Shown here one piece after another: positions 1 through 10,606 of a DNA stretch of 64,000 bases. The translations under genes and the position numbers were made by a program. The DNA comes from Posidonia oceanica. Its lineage: Eukaryota > Streptophyta > Magnoliopsida > Alismatales > Posidoniaceae. The DNA lies in contig JAZBRS010000026.1 in the NCBI GenBank assembly GCA_037176725.1, positions 60,614,501-60,678,500 on the forward strand, given 5' to 3'. The notes below the pieces were generated by a model, which was not told where the DNA came from, did no database searches, and worked only from the letters and a program-made list of their open reading frames with translations. Numbering within the stretch: position 1 is the first letter of the stretch; the number at the start of each line of letters is the position of its first letter.

Positions 1-373
1 CTTATCAAGAACTAAAGATTACATTTATAACATATTGTATAAAAATATACAACACTAATAACAAACACAAAATGGTGAACAATCTGATTATGTTGTAGAC
101 AAAGGCATGATTTACTAGTATTTCTTGAATAATATAAATTATCACTCTAAAGTTTATAAATAATTCATAGTAAAATGCAACAGGGAGAGAAGGAGGAGAC
201 AAAATCAGAAGATGGGGTGGGGAGAGATTAGAAAATGTCAAGATGGAGCGGGTGACTGATTGGTGAGAGAAGATTGCGTGAGGAGAATATTAGATGGAGT
301 TGTAGAGAGAAGAGATAAGGGTTTTATAAATAATTAATTATATATCTAATATGTATTTATAAATATAAATCAT
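1..373. other. AT-rich sequence, no gene seen
   Basis: This stretch is AT-rich with short runs of TATA and AATTAA. I see no open frame with family resemblance, no tRNA and no clear repeat. It borders the hAT-like terminus that starts near 374. Confidence 0.5.
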
Positions 374-573
374 TAATTATATATATACCTTTGGGTTTCA
401 GGTCGAGTCGGATAACTGGTCCCTGAAACCCATACCCAACCCAGAAAGTTCGAGTTTGAGACTTTTTGACCCTACCCAACCCATGATACAAAAAACCCAA
501 TCCAACCTAACCCAACCCACACGGGTCAGATTGGTTCGATTTTCAAGTCAACCCGGACCCACGTACACCCCTA
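374..573. mobile_element. hAT-like transposon terminus (remnant)
   Basis: The segment ends in a sequence whose reverse complement begins TAGGGGTGTACGTGGG. It is followed inward by many degenerate copies of GGGTTGGGT / ACCCAACCC, the subterminal repeat style of plant hAT elements. No matching second terminus is visible, so only one end is present. It directly abuts the 3' end of the Ulp1-like gene, whose reading frame runs into it and is cut off there. Confidence 0.45.
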
Positions 574-1881
574 TTGGGAACTTATAAGCATTGTCTTCAA
601 TTATCAATCTTCTGAGTATCTGACTTGCAATTTCGGCCCTGAATTTGCTGATGTCATTCTGGGTGAATGTGATCTTGTTTCCTAGGGCAATGTTCTTGAT
701 GGCCTTCATCATGAACATGCCACAGTCTACCGAAGTTTTGAGTTGCAGAAGAAAGTCTTTAAGAATAACCTCATCCCAATTGTCCATGTCTGGTATAAGA
801 CCCTTTTTGAGAAATAAAGTACAAACCAATCACTCTGTAAAAAAACAAAGTAAACATAACTACATAAATATCAACACAGCAATGAAATATAAATCTTTTT
901 AGTAAAACTGTTTCAATGGTTTAGTGCTACTATTATGTAAGTACATGTTAAGTTCAATAAAAATAATAACATGTTGTGAAAACATACCCATCTAGATATT
1001 TCCATGTCTGAGTGGCGGTGATACAGTGAGTTGTAGTAAAAAATCTTCTTCTTTTCCATATTCAGTTCTATTAGGTGCTTGCCAATGGAAGTTTTGATGG
1101 ATTTGTAGTAATATTTTTTTTGCAATACTTGAAATTTTTGGCTAACTCTGAAAGCATGCCATGCATTCTCTTCAAATTTTCTTCATTTTTGGAGTCGTCA
1201 TCTGATATCAACCCTTTGATGTATTGCTACACAAGTAAAATCAAAATTGTGTTACAGTCACATAAACAGTAATACAGTTTCCAATGTTTCATGTGTAATT
1301 TTAAGTGTAATGTGACTTACTGATGAAGTTGCATCCATGATGTAGACTCCAGATTTCAAGAAAGGTTGTAGAAGTCCTTTATTATCTCAATGTATACCTC
1401 TATAAGCTATTGAAGACCCAATATTAGTTACAATGAATACATTATGGTATAGTATATATGTATACTTACCAATCCATATATGTATCTTTCTCATAGATTA
1501 AAGATTTTATATCTGCTCCTGGACACACCTTTCCATTAATTCTATAGCCTTTTTTGACCTACATGGATATATAGATGATCAGTTACAACAGTTTGATCAA
1601 AATAGTATTACAAATCTAGAGATTTAGCATCACATACTTACAATTTTTTGTAATTTGCCAAGAATGAATCAATCATATGGTAATCAAAATATAAAATACT
1701 ATTTACACCATCAAATTTCCTTTGTCTGATGAGCATCATCATTGTAAAACATAGAACATAAGTTAATGTTTTGGAAAAAAGTATTAACAATAGTGAACAT
1801 AACAGACCTTAGTTGTTATTTGTGGTGTTGTGTTGCTCGGGAGTGCTTTAGAAGTCTTCTTTCTTGACTTCATCTTCATTT
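574..1881 (-). pseudogene. Ulp1-like (C48) cysteine protease gene, C-terminal part, transposon type
   Basis: Decayed multi-exon gene read right to left. The first exon of this block (about 1881-1809) encodes a basic segment (KMKSRKK) followed by a GT donor. Later exons encode DYHMIDSFLANYKKL-like sequence, then GKHLIELNMEKKKIFYYNSLY (about 1080-1000, the Ulp1 core with HW changed to HL), and finally SVDCGMFMMKAI...FTQNDISKFR (about 730-620). The DCG carries the family's catalytic Cys. The His of the catalytic triad appears degraded in the HL motif. Such Ulp1 domains are typical of plant MULE or CACTA transposon genes. The 3' end is truncated by a hAT-like terminus at 573. The gene is interrupted at 1881 by a copia element and resumes at 7055. 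Confidence 0.7.
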
Positions 1882-3011
1882 TGCAAGAATCTTAAGGCTT
1901 CTCTAGAAGGGGGTGAAAAGAGAATTTATAGATAATAAGTCATTTACATAACTTACATTAACAAACACAAGTAAATAATATAAGTAAATGGAGTTGAAGA
2001 TTTAAAACTATAAGCATACAGAGAAAGAGATGAGAGAAATTGAAGTGCAAGTAGAAGATTTATAGTAGTTCGGCCTCCCCGGCATACTCCACTCCTCGAG
2101 AACCCCTCGAGAATTTCCTTATACCGATCATGATTATGGGCCAAGATCCTACTGCTACACTCTTTGACGAAACTCTCGCCATGACTCTGCAAAAACCGCA
2201 GTTGGTGCTCCTCACAACCCGAGAAGCAAGTAGGCTTTGAATGGAAATTGATTTACACTTGAAGCACACTACTAATCTCCCAAATACATAGGTAAGAAAG
2301 TTTAGGATAGGAATGGAATTGGGAACTCTCTTGCTAAACTAAAAAGGAAATGGGAAATGCATGAAAACTCTTATCAAAAAGGTAACTCTTGAAGCACTTG
2401 TGTGTAGGTGTTCTCTTTGTGTCAAGGGGGTGCCTATATATAGAAAAATGGGTAGCAAGTGATGTGTCTAACGTCCATATTGCTCCCTAATGGCTATTCA
2501 TTCGGTAGACCAAAATAAATTCGGTTGACCGAATGACTCACAACAGACAAATCACAGTTGTTCACAACAGACGGGCAATTCGGTAGACCGAAAATATTTC
2601 GGTATGCCGAATTGATTTACAGTTGTGAACCTCTGTAAGCCTAGATTTCGGTATACCGAAATAATTCGATAAGCCGAACTATACCCTGAACCTATTAAGT
2701 TAAATGTTTTCATTGTGCTCGACTTTGAATTTTAGGCTTGGCTATTTTCCTAGGATTTTGGAATATTTGGGAGATTATTACAAGCTCGTCGAATACAACA
2801 AATTACATTTATGAAGTACATTTACAATAAGAACTTGATCTCCAATCTACAAATGATTTGACTTGAATTGTCACGTAAGCTCCTTTTAGTCCATTTCGCC
2901 TTCTTCTTGTGCCAAGGTCTATAAGAGCTCTTTCTTGATCTATTAAGAAGGGTTAGTACACAAATATGTTTTGTTATCATCAAAATCAAGATGAAGCTAA
3001 TTTAGCCAACA
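1882..3011 (-). repeat. Copia element 3' LTR
   Basis: About 1130 bp. On the minus strand it begins TGTTGGCTAAATTAGC at 3011, right after the polypurine tract, and ends near 1882 with a form of CCTTACA (here mutated). It is visibly diverged from the partner LTR by substitutions and short indels. It contains six 14-bp palindromes of the type TTCGGTANACCGAA at 2501, 2520, 2579, 2598, 2647 and 2665. Confidence 0.8.
2501..2678. repeat. Three doublets of TTCGGTANACCGAA palindrome (3' LTR)
   Basis: Six near-perfect 14-bp palindromes start at 2501, 2520, 2579, 2598, 2647 and 2665. They form three pairs with 18-19 bp between starts within a pair, and pairs 78 and 68 bp apart. Some copies have one or two substitutions. 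Confidence 0.75.
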
Positions 3012-3024
3012 CTCTCCCCCTTCC
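3012..3024 (-). promoter_or_regulatory. Copia polypurine tract
   Basis: The minus strand reads GGAAGGGGGAGAG immediately before the TGTTGGC start of the 3' LTR. This is the expected plus-strand primer site for reverse transcription. Confidence 0.8.
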
Positions 3025-4114
3025 TAATGATGACAAAACTACAAATATTTCAAAGCATTGAATATGTAAAATAAAAACATCAATGCTCCCCTAATTATAT
3101 GAGTGCAATAAAAGAGTATCTAAGTTAAACACAAATATGCTCAAGTGTGACTCAACTAAACTCAAATTAACATGATAAGCTCAAATAGCTTTGGAATATC
3201 TATCCCTCTCCCTTTTTTTGTCATAAGCAAAAAAATAGAAGGTGTAAATTCAAAGAATAGAACAATATAAGCAAGTACATTATCAAAAGATAAAACATAT
3301 TCAATAAGCATAAGAATCATCAAAATCACTTTCATAAAGTAATAATTTAACCAAATAACATATGATAAAAATAAAAGATATTCAATAAGCTCCCCCTTAC
3401 TTCAAGCATGGGTAAAGCTAGAGAATTATTCAATAAAGATCGATACACATCATGCATAGCAAAAAAAATTGTATCAATTATCATTATTAATATAATTATG
3501 AGCATGAATATGTAGTTTTGTAAAACTCCCATCCCCTTTTTAACATGAGTAAGATAATGCAAGGAATCCAAATGTAGAAAAAGTAATAATCTTAAGCATT
3601 CTTAATATGATATACCAAAAGTGGTGAATTTTAAGAAAATAATCAAAAAAAGAAACTTAGCATCCATAACTAGCTAAGCCACAAAAACTTCAACTACAAG
3701 CAATCCGGTAGACTAAAGAAAGTTGGAAGACCGAATTCTGTGCAAGAACATAAGTATATTAATTCAAGAAAAATTGAAATGAAATTTGAAAAAAAATAAA
3801 TAAAAATCATGCAAAATCAAGATAAATGAATTGAGTGATATTATATCCAAATAATTTCATTAAGCATTCAATTTTCAATGAAAGACTTATAAACAATCAT
3901 GTTTGACTTAAAACAAATAAAGCACAATTTTTTATTAGAAAGGATAATACGATTACCGACATTTGTCAATGAATTATAGTCCCATGTTCCTTCTTCTCCC
4001 TAATTGCCCTCAAACACCTATAGTACTAGAAACAAGTAAAGATTTAGGTACCCACTTTATCTTGGGTCCAAATGTGTTAGTCTTAGGAATTCAATCATTT
4101 TTTACGTTGGGAAT
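3025..4114. other. Non-coding internal region of the copia element
   Basis: AT-rich sequence between gag and the polypurine tract. I looked for RT (YVDD), integrase and RNase H motifs on the minus strand and saw none. Pol has been lost or was never present in this copy. Confidence 0.6.
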
Positions 4115-5493
4115 CTATTTTCCATTTTCTACTTTCTTAACGACAAATTCATATTTTTCATCATTTTTAACCATTAACATATGAAATACCCTTTTTGTGC
4201 ACATTTCTAATTCTATACTTACATCAAGAGTTTTCTTTCTAATTGAAAACTTACTAACATCATTAACTAAACTCTCACTCTTGATTTTTAAGGATGTTAT
4301 GTCATATTCTAAAACATCAATTTTGCATTTCATGATATTTAATTCACTTTTCAAAACACTATTTTCTATTTCAAATGAATTATTCTTACTTCGCAATTCA
4401 TCATTTTCATTTGAAATCTATTATTTTTCAAGAGATACGTCAACAAAACTTTTGTTTAAGCTTTTGCATTTAACATTCAAAGATTGATATTTTGAATAAA
4501 GATCATTAAAAGCATCAAGTAGTTCATCCATAGAAAAATCATCAACATTATCTAAAGATGATGCCTCACTAGATTTTGCTATGAAGTACATGTAAGCTAC
4601 GTCACGAACAGGTGAAATTTTTTTATCGGTTGAAGAGTCACTATCATCCCATGTAGCTTGAAGAGCCTTCTTTTTCTTGATTTCTCTTTTGTCCTTCTTG
4701 TTTAAGCTCCTGTGCCACTTCTTTTGAGATCTTCCTTCCTTTAAGAATTTCTTGAACTTGTGAGTAATAAGAGCTAGATCTTTCTTTTCATCTGAATCAT
4801 CCGACTTAATAGAGGCTTTAAAAGCAATACTCTTCTTCTTTGGAGTATCTTTAAGTTCCTTCTTCTTCATTTGAACTTCATAGGAAGTAAGATTTCCTAT
4901 GAGACTTTCAAGAGAGTATGTTGACAGATTTTTTGCTTCTTCAATTGTAGAGATCTTCTTCTCCCAATCTAGAGTAAGTGATCTAAGAGCTATTCTAACT
5001 AAATCGCTTTGAGAGTAACATTTACCAAGAGATTGCAAACTATTAGTATTCTCATTGAATCTTGTAAACTTATCACTAATAGATTCATATGGTTTCATTT
5101 TAAACATTTCATACTTATGAACAAGCATATTGATTTTAGTCTCTTTGACTTGACTTGTTCCCTCATGAGTGACTTCTAAAACATGCCAAGCTTCATGAGA
5201 TGTGCTATAATTAGAAATATGATTAAATTGTTCTTCATTTGTAGCACAAAACAAAATATTTAACCCCTTAGCAGCTAATGTTGCTAATTTCTTCTCGTTT
5301 CCATTCCACTCCTTATAATTTTTTTAGTAGGAGTACATCCATTTACAACTATATTCCATAAATCAAGATTGCTAGATTTAAGATATATTACCACTCTACT
5401 ATTCCAATAGTTGTAATTTTTGCCATCAAAGAATGGTGTTCTGTATATACTTTGACCTTCTACAATACTAATGTTTGATAAAGTTGAAGCCAT
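4115..5493 (-). pseudogene. Copia gag (main copy, decayed)
   Basis: The N-terminus reads MASTLSNISIVEGQSIYRTPFFDGKN, then YNYWNSRVVIYLKSSNLDLW: the DUF4219/UBN2 gag fold of plant copia elements. A one-base frameshift occurs near 5290-5320 (TPTKKIIRSG instead of SPSKKNYKEW). The frame then continues from 5254 with the UBN2 body (AWHVLEVTHEG, KMKPYESISDKFTRF, LVRIALRSLTLDW). The lysine-rich region that normally carries the CCHC zinc knuckle has no knuckle here. Two adjacent stops near 4414-4420 precede a coiled-coil tail (4396-4115). In an intact element the product would form the virus-like particle. Confidence 0.75.
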
Positions 5494-5573
5494 TATCTAG
5501 AAGATGATTAAATCTAAACTTAGATAAACAAAGCTCTGATACCAAATGTAAGGATCTTAAGGCTTCTCTAGAA
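5181..5573 (-). repeat. 393-bp tandem duplication, copy 2 (LTR end + PBS + gag start)
   Basis: This block repeats 5574-5966 with a 393-bp offset. It has 27 bp of the LTR terminus (5547-5573), a perfect 12-nt PBS complement (5533-5544) and the gag start (ATG at 5493 versus 5886). The LTR fragment is joined directly to gag at about codon 104 of the other copy, as expected from strand slippage or template switching during reverse transcription. Confidence 0.75.
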
Positions 5574-5886
5574 CATGCCAAGCTTCATGAGATGCGCTAT
5601 AATTAGAAATACGATTAAATTGTTCTTCATTTGTAGCACAAAACAAAATATTCAACCCCTTAGCATCTAATGTTGCTAATTTCTTCTCATTTTCATTCCA
5701 TTCCTTATAATTCTTTTTACTAGGACTACATCCATTTATAACTATATTCCATAAATCAAGATTGCTAGATTTAAGATATATTACCATTCTACAATTCCAA
5801 TAGTTGTATTTTTTGCCATCAAAGAATGGTGTTCTATATATACTTTGACCTTCTACAATACTAATATTTGATGAAGTTGAAGCCAT
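5574..5886 (-). pseudogene. Copia gag N-terminus (duplicated 5' copy)
   Basis: Begins MASTSSNISIVEGQSIYRTPF and runs about 104 codons in frame to SHEAWHVLE, then reads into the LTR fragment at 5573 and stops. It lacks the frameshift of the downstream copy (it has SPSKKNYKEWNENEKK), so it is closer to the ancestral sequence. Translation from this first ATG would give only a truncated UBN2 domain. Confidence 0.75.
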
Positions 5887-5925
5887 TATCTAGAAGATGA
5901 TTAAATCTAAACTTAGATAAACAAG

Positions 5926-5937
5926 ACTCTGATACCA
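5926..5937 (-). promoter_or_regulatory. Copia primer-binding site (initiator Met tRNA)
   Basis: The minus strand reads TGGTATCAGAGT just inside the 5' LTR. The canonical copia PBS is TGGTATCAGAGC, so one base differs. A perfect second copy lies at 5533-5544 because of the tandem duplication. Confidence 0.8.
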
Positions 5938-5939
5938 AT

Positions 5940-7054
5940 TGTAAGGATCTTAAGGCTTCTCTAGAAGGGGGTGAATAGAGAATTTATAGATAATAGGTAA
6001 TTTAAATAACTTATATTAACAAACACAAGTAAATAATATAAGTAAATGGAGTTGAAGATTTAAAACTATAAGCATACAAAGAAAGAGATGAGAGAAATTG
6101 AAGTGCAAGTAGAAGATTTATAGTGGTTCGGCCTCCCTGGCTTACTCCACTCCTCGAACACCCCTCGAGAATTTTCCTATGCCGATCTTGATTCTGGGCC
6201 AAGATCCTGTCGCTACACTTTTTGACCAAACTCTCGCCAAGACTCCGTAAAAATCGCAGTTGGTGCTCCTCACAACCCGAGAAGCAAGTAGGCTTTGAAT
6301 AGAAATTGATTTATACATGAAGCACACTACTAATCTCCCAAACACATAGGTAAGAAAATTTAGGTAGAAATGGAATTGGGAACTCTCTTGCTAAACTAGA
6401 AAGGAAATGGGAAATGCATGAAAACTCTTATCAAATTGGTAACTCTTGAAGCACTTGTGTGTAGGTGTTCTCTTTATGTCAAGGGGGTGCCTATATAGAG
6501 AAAAATGGGTAGCAAGTGGTGTGTCTAACGTCCATATTGTTCCCCAACGGCTAGTCATTCGGTAGACCGAAATAAATTCGGTAGACCAAATGACTCAGTT
6601 ATTCACAACAGACGAACAATTCAGTAGACCGAAAATATTTCAATATGCCGAATTGATTCTCGGTTGTGAACCTCTATAAGCCAAGATTTCGGTATACCGA
6701 AATAATTCGATATGCCGAAATGTGCCCTGAAGCTATTAACTTAAATGTTTTCAATGTGCTCGACTTTGGATTTTAGGCTTGGCTATTTTCTTAGGATTTT
6801 GGAGTATTTGGGAGATTATTACAAATTCCTAGAATACAACAAATTACATTTACATGAAGTACAATTACAATAAGAACTTGATCTCCAATCTTCAAATGAT
6901 TTGACTTGACTTGTCACATAAGGTCCTTCTAGTCCATTTCACCTTCTTCTTGTGCCAAGGTCTATAAGAACTCTTTCTTGATCTATTAAAAAGCGTTTGT
7001 ACACAAATATGTTTTGTTATCATCAAAATCAAGATGAAGCTAATTTAGCCAACT
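5940..7054 (-). repeat. Copia element 5' LTR
   Basis: About 1115 bp. On the minus strand it runs from near 7054 (GTTGGCTAAATTAGC) to 5940 (GATCCTTACA), next to the PBS. The same six-palindrome block occurs at 6558, 6577, 6620, 6639, 6688 and 6706, with two copies eroded (for example TTCAATATGCCGAA). Confidence 0.8.
6558..6719. repeat. Three doublets of TTCGGTANACCGAA palindrome (5' LTR)
   Basis: Partner of the block at 2501-2678, with the same doublet spacing (18-19 bp). Several arms carry C-to-T or G-to-A differences from the other LTR. Confidence 0.7.
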
Positions 7055-7462
7055 TATTTTCCTTGTCATTGATGATGGTGCTTTATTTGTTTCATCCTTC
7101 TTCAAAAATTTCACATGTGCAACTCCCTGATCACTTTTCGATTACTTTATTATCTATTATAGCCTATTCAACAGTGGAACATTATCCTCCTCATCTTCTT
7201 CTTTCGGGACACTACTGTTTGGCTCTTCTGATCTTCCTTTATTGATAGCTTCATCAACATTCACATTTTGCTCAGTGTTGCTTGCCTCTCCGTTCTTCAA
7301 CCCTTCATTATTTTTTGTTAGTTCATTTAATTACTTCTTTAGTAATTAACTCTTGATAGCTTCTTTAATATATCAGTCATACCTGCCTTGCAAAAACCAA
7401 TCTGAACATCAAGTTGTTTGACATGTTCTTTCAAACAACTGAAGTCCTTCTTCAAATTGGTA
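7055..7462 (-). pseudogene. Ulp1-like gene, middle part
   Basis: Continuation of the Ulp1-like gene between two insertions. The minus strand encodes a coiled-coil-like TNLKKDFSCLKEHVKQLD followed by VQIGFCKAG, then an acidic linker (EPNSSVPKEEDEEDN), with stops and small frameshifts in between. The order N-terminal segment (10.0-10.6 kb), coil and acidic linker (here), protease (0.6-1.9 kb) is the usual order in plant transposon Ulp1 proteins. Confidence 0.5.
7458..7462. repeat. Target-site duplication TGGTA (left)
   Basis: TGGTA immediately left of the solo LTR; the identical 5 bp follow it at 10000-10004. Confidence 0.85.
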
Positions 7463-8054
7463 TGTAACACCTAGGGTCTGTATGGTCCAAGCAAATCTGG
7501 CAGGCACATATAGTAGGCGCGAACTACAAGCACACATTATAGCCGCGCATAGCATGCGTGTACCATCGACGCGCATGACCGGTGCGAATGGCTAGCGTGC
7601 CCTGTCAGTTCGGAACTCAGAATGTTGTAAATTCTGTATTGGGAAATTAATTTCCGTTTAGATGTATTCTTGATAATTGTGAGGTGAGCCTTGTTGTGTG
7701 GACTGCAATTTGATTACCTGTAATTGTATATATATTTATTGGGTAATCACAGTGGATTTGTGGTTGTCTCCCTCTTTGGACTCTCGATTCCCTCTTATCA
7801 TGTTTGTGGTTTCCCCTTAGTTCTTTGTATCGTGTCGAAATCTTGGAGTGTTGCGACCTGTGAATGTGTGCGGTCGAGGGAGGAACATAACGCCAAATGG
7901 TCACAGAGCCACCCGTGACTTCCTCTTTCTTTTGTCACACGTGAACCCTGTGTGTGCGTTGAGCCACGTGAATTCCCTTCTTTCTTTGCATGCTTGTGCC
8001 ATGCCACGATAACCTGCATGCCCGTGTTTTACGTAAAGATGTTGGGTGTGGCAT

Positions 8055-8062
8055 TATAAATA
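8055..8062 (+). promoter_or_regulatory. TATA box of the solo LTR
   Basis: TATAAATA followed by GGGAGGG, about 590 bp into the LTR. It could still drive transcription towards the right. Confidence 0.5.
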
Positions 8063-8982
8063 GGGAGGGTGGTGTTAGGCTAAGAGATGCATGTGAAAAA
8101 AAGAAAAAGAGAAGAAGGCTCGAGAAAGGAAGAAGGAAAACAGAGTAGAGAGGGAGAAACAGAGAAGAGAGGAGGAGAGAAACTGAGGGAGAGGGAGAGA
8201 AGGTCGCGAGAGGAAGACGAATTCGCTACTGTCGCTGTGGTTGCCATCATGCAGTGAGGACGAAGGGTGGGACGTCGGGGAAGTCACCGTGCGGTGTCGT
8301 GTTTGTGTCAAGGACGCCGTCGTGTGGTGAGGTACACGTTCTACAACATCTTTTCCTCTCGTTTAAGCTTGTAATTGATGCTAATGTGTTGTTTGGAATG
8401 ATCTTGAAGCATGGTTGAAGTTTTCACAATTTTTGAGCATTCTTCGGAGATTCTTCAATGACTTTCACCGACGCATGGTTACTGTTGGGTTATATGAGAC
8501 TTCTTGCTTTGACCTTTTGTATATTGAGCCACGAGTGTCGAATTTCTGTGATTTTTGTTCCAAATGGTAGATTACTTCGAGCTCTTCGTTTTGGTATGTT
8601 TTGTGGAATTTTTCGTGGCTTGTATTGAGATCAGATCAAGTTCCCAAGGCTGGCGATTTCTTTGGGCTCTGCTCCGATTTTCTATTGACAAGTTTTTGAG
8701 GTGGGGCACGACTGGCAAGCGTGACCCACCAGCGCGCCCCATTGGCGCGCATGGGTAGCGTGCCTGGAGCGTGCTGCACCTGACAATGGTCAAGCCGGCT
8801 CCAGGTGTGCTGTTGTGCTCCTTGGGAATCTTAAAATTGTATTTTGTGTTTTATAAAGGATTTGTGTGATAGAAAAATGTTTTAAAAATGGTTTTGGAAA
8901 AATGTGGAAAAGATTTTAAAAAGAGCTGCATAAGTTTGCAAAGGTTTTGGGAAAATGATTTTTGAGGTTTTCCGTGGTTTTT

Positions 8983-9176
8983 GGTAGGAGCCACAAGGGC
9001 CTTGGATCGCATTGGTGGACCAAGGACGACTGATACCTCTAGTGGACCAAGTGCAAGTCTGAGGTCATGGTTGCCGAGTGGTAGGAGTCACAGGACCGTT
9101 GGACTGTACTGGCGGACCAGGGATGACTGATACCTCTAGAGTGTCAGGTACAGGTCCAAGGTTGTGACTGCCAAGT
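8983..9176. repeat. 97-bp tandem repeat inside the solo LTR
   Basis: Two copies (8983-9079, 9080-9176) and the first bases of a third. Shared landmarks are GGTAGGAG, GGACCA(A/G)GGA and GACTGATACCTCTAG. Confidence 0.7.
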
Positions 9177-9999
9177 GGTAGGGCCCAGGTAGGAGACCTA
9201 GGTGGCCCAAGTTGAGGACATAGCCTATGTTTTTCCTAGAGTGGACCTTTGGAGGGTTTTTAGAGTAAGGACCTGGGACAGACCAACTCCTACACAGGGT
9301 GGTTCATCCGTGGCAGTGTAGTGTGCTTCGGTGACTGCTTCTTGGCTAGTTAGTCGCTGGTGGCCATAGTGACACGATCAGTTTTGACGGTGGGTGCGTG
9401 TGTTGCAGTTTTCTGTGCTTGGATTCAGATTTTTCAGCTTTGGTCAAGAAAAGACCTTGGTTTTGAGATGTGGTTTTGTGGTGGTCCTCTCAACTTGGTT
9501 TGGCGTAGAGTAGCCATCCCAAGGGTGCATAATGGATTTCAAATAATGCATGTGTTTTGAAGGAAAACAGAAAGAGTTTTGAAAAGCATGTTTTAAAAAG
9601 AAATTGTATGCTTCTCTGCTATAGAACCTTGTAGATTTGGTGCCTTTGCAGACTTCAGGTTTGGGACTGCTAGGAGAGGCAGCTGTGTGGTTTTGGGAGT
9701 TGACTGCCAGAAGCTCCAGTTTTCGATTTGTTGTTTCTGATTTTTGGTAGGCGTGTGTTGGGTGACAATTAGATGTCACTCATACGTGTTTTCGCTGGTT
9801 TTCTTTCAAGTGCAAATCGTGGAGCTGTAGTCCAGTCTAGTGCATATAGTTGGTGCCACATAGCTGCACACCATAGGTTCTGGGTAGAAATAGGTTTTGT
9901 TCAATATTGTTTCAGTTATTTCTTCATTTAGTTAATATTCTTGCAATTTTTTGGTAAGTTATTTATTTGATGCTAGTTTGTGGCGCCAAGGGCATTACA

Positions 10000-10004
10000 T
10001 GGTA
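10000..10004. repeat. Target-site duplication TGGTA (right)
   Basis: Identical to 7458-7462; it marks the insertion point of the solo LTR. Confidence 0.85.
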
Positions 10005-10606
10005 TGATCATTTTCTAAAGTAGACAGGCTTCGAGCTTTGATTTCAATTCCAACTTTTTTCACCTTCTGCAAATTAGTTAAATAATTTAAATCTCATCAA
10101 TCAGTGATATATCTATGTAACAATAACAAATTTCAGTATTACTAATGTGAAATAGTAAAGAATCTCATTGCTACTAATATATCTAAACACTGTTTTAGTT
10201 CAATAAAACTAAACTATGATATAAATAGTGTAGACGAAATAGTCTAACCTTAGTTGATGAAGGACCTGATTGTGTTTTTCCACAGTCATCAACAATCTTT
10301 TTTTTGAGGTTATCCTACAAAAGTAGTCACTTGCTAAAAATACATATAATAAATATAGAATCCTAAGTAGTCTAATAAATAGTTGTATTAAACAAATGTA
10401 TTAGTATAACTGTTTACCTTCTTTCTTTTTGTAGGTAGGATATTGTCAATTGATTGACTTATTTTACACCATCTATTGAATAATGGTGTTGCAATCAGAT
10501 TTGGTGCTTGTAATTTACTATTCTTCTCATATGCCCAAACCTGTAAGTATGATAGACCCTTAAGGTTTGATAGTTTGATCTCTATATAGTACTTGAAAGT
10601 TATCGT
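10005..10606 (-). pseudogene. Ulp1-like gene, N-terminal part
   Basis: The minus strand (about 10600-10430) encodes TFKYYIEIKLSNLKGLSYLQ, then VWAYEKNSKLQAPNLIATPL and FNRWCKISQSIDNILP, then a basic tail. This resembles the upstream, DUF1985-like region of plant transposon Ulp1 proteins (the LQVW.YE...IATPLFNRW pattern). Putative introns follow (about 10430-10320). The gene is cut at 10607 by the LTR of another element, so its start is not in view. Confidence 0.55.

Larger units (their letters stand above)
1882..7054 (-). mobile_element. Copia (Ty1) gag-only, non-autonomous LTR retrotransposon
   Basis: Two similar LTRs (1882-3011 and 5940-7054) flank about 2.9 kb of internal DNA read on the minus strand. 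The internal part has an initiator-Met-tRNA PBS, a gag gene and a polypurine tract, but no protease, integrase, RT or RNase H can be found. This is the layout of gag-only elements (TR-GAG type). Possible target-site duplication: CATTT before 1882 and TATTT after 7054 (4 of 5 match). The element sits inside the Ulp1-like gene, whose pieces continue on both sides. Confidence 0.8.
7463..9999. mobile_element. Solo LTR, 2537 bp, probably Ty3/gypsy
   Basis: Starts TGTAACACCTAGGG and ends GGGCATTACA, giving the inverted ends TGTAA...TTACA. It is flanked on both sides by TGGTA. No internal region is attached, so it is the product of LTR-LTR recombination. TGTAACACC ends of this kind are common in large plant gypsy LTRs, but the clade is not determined. 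It has a TATA box at 8055-8062 followed by a purine-rich leader, and a 97-bp tandem duplication at 8983-9176. It lies inside the Ulp1-like gene. Orientation is inferred as plus from the TATA box only. Confidence 0.85.
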
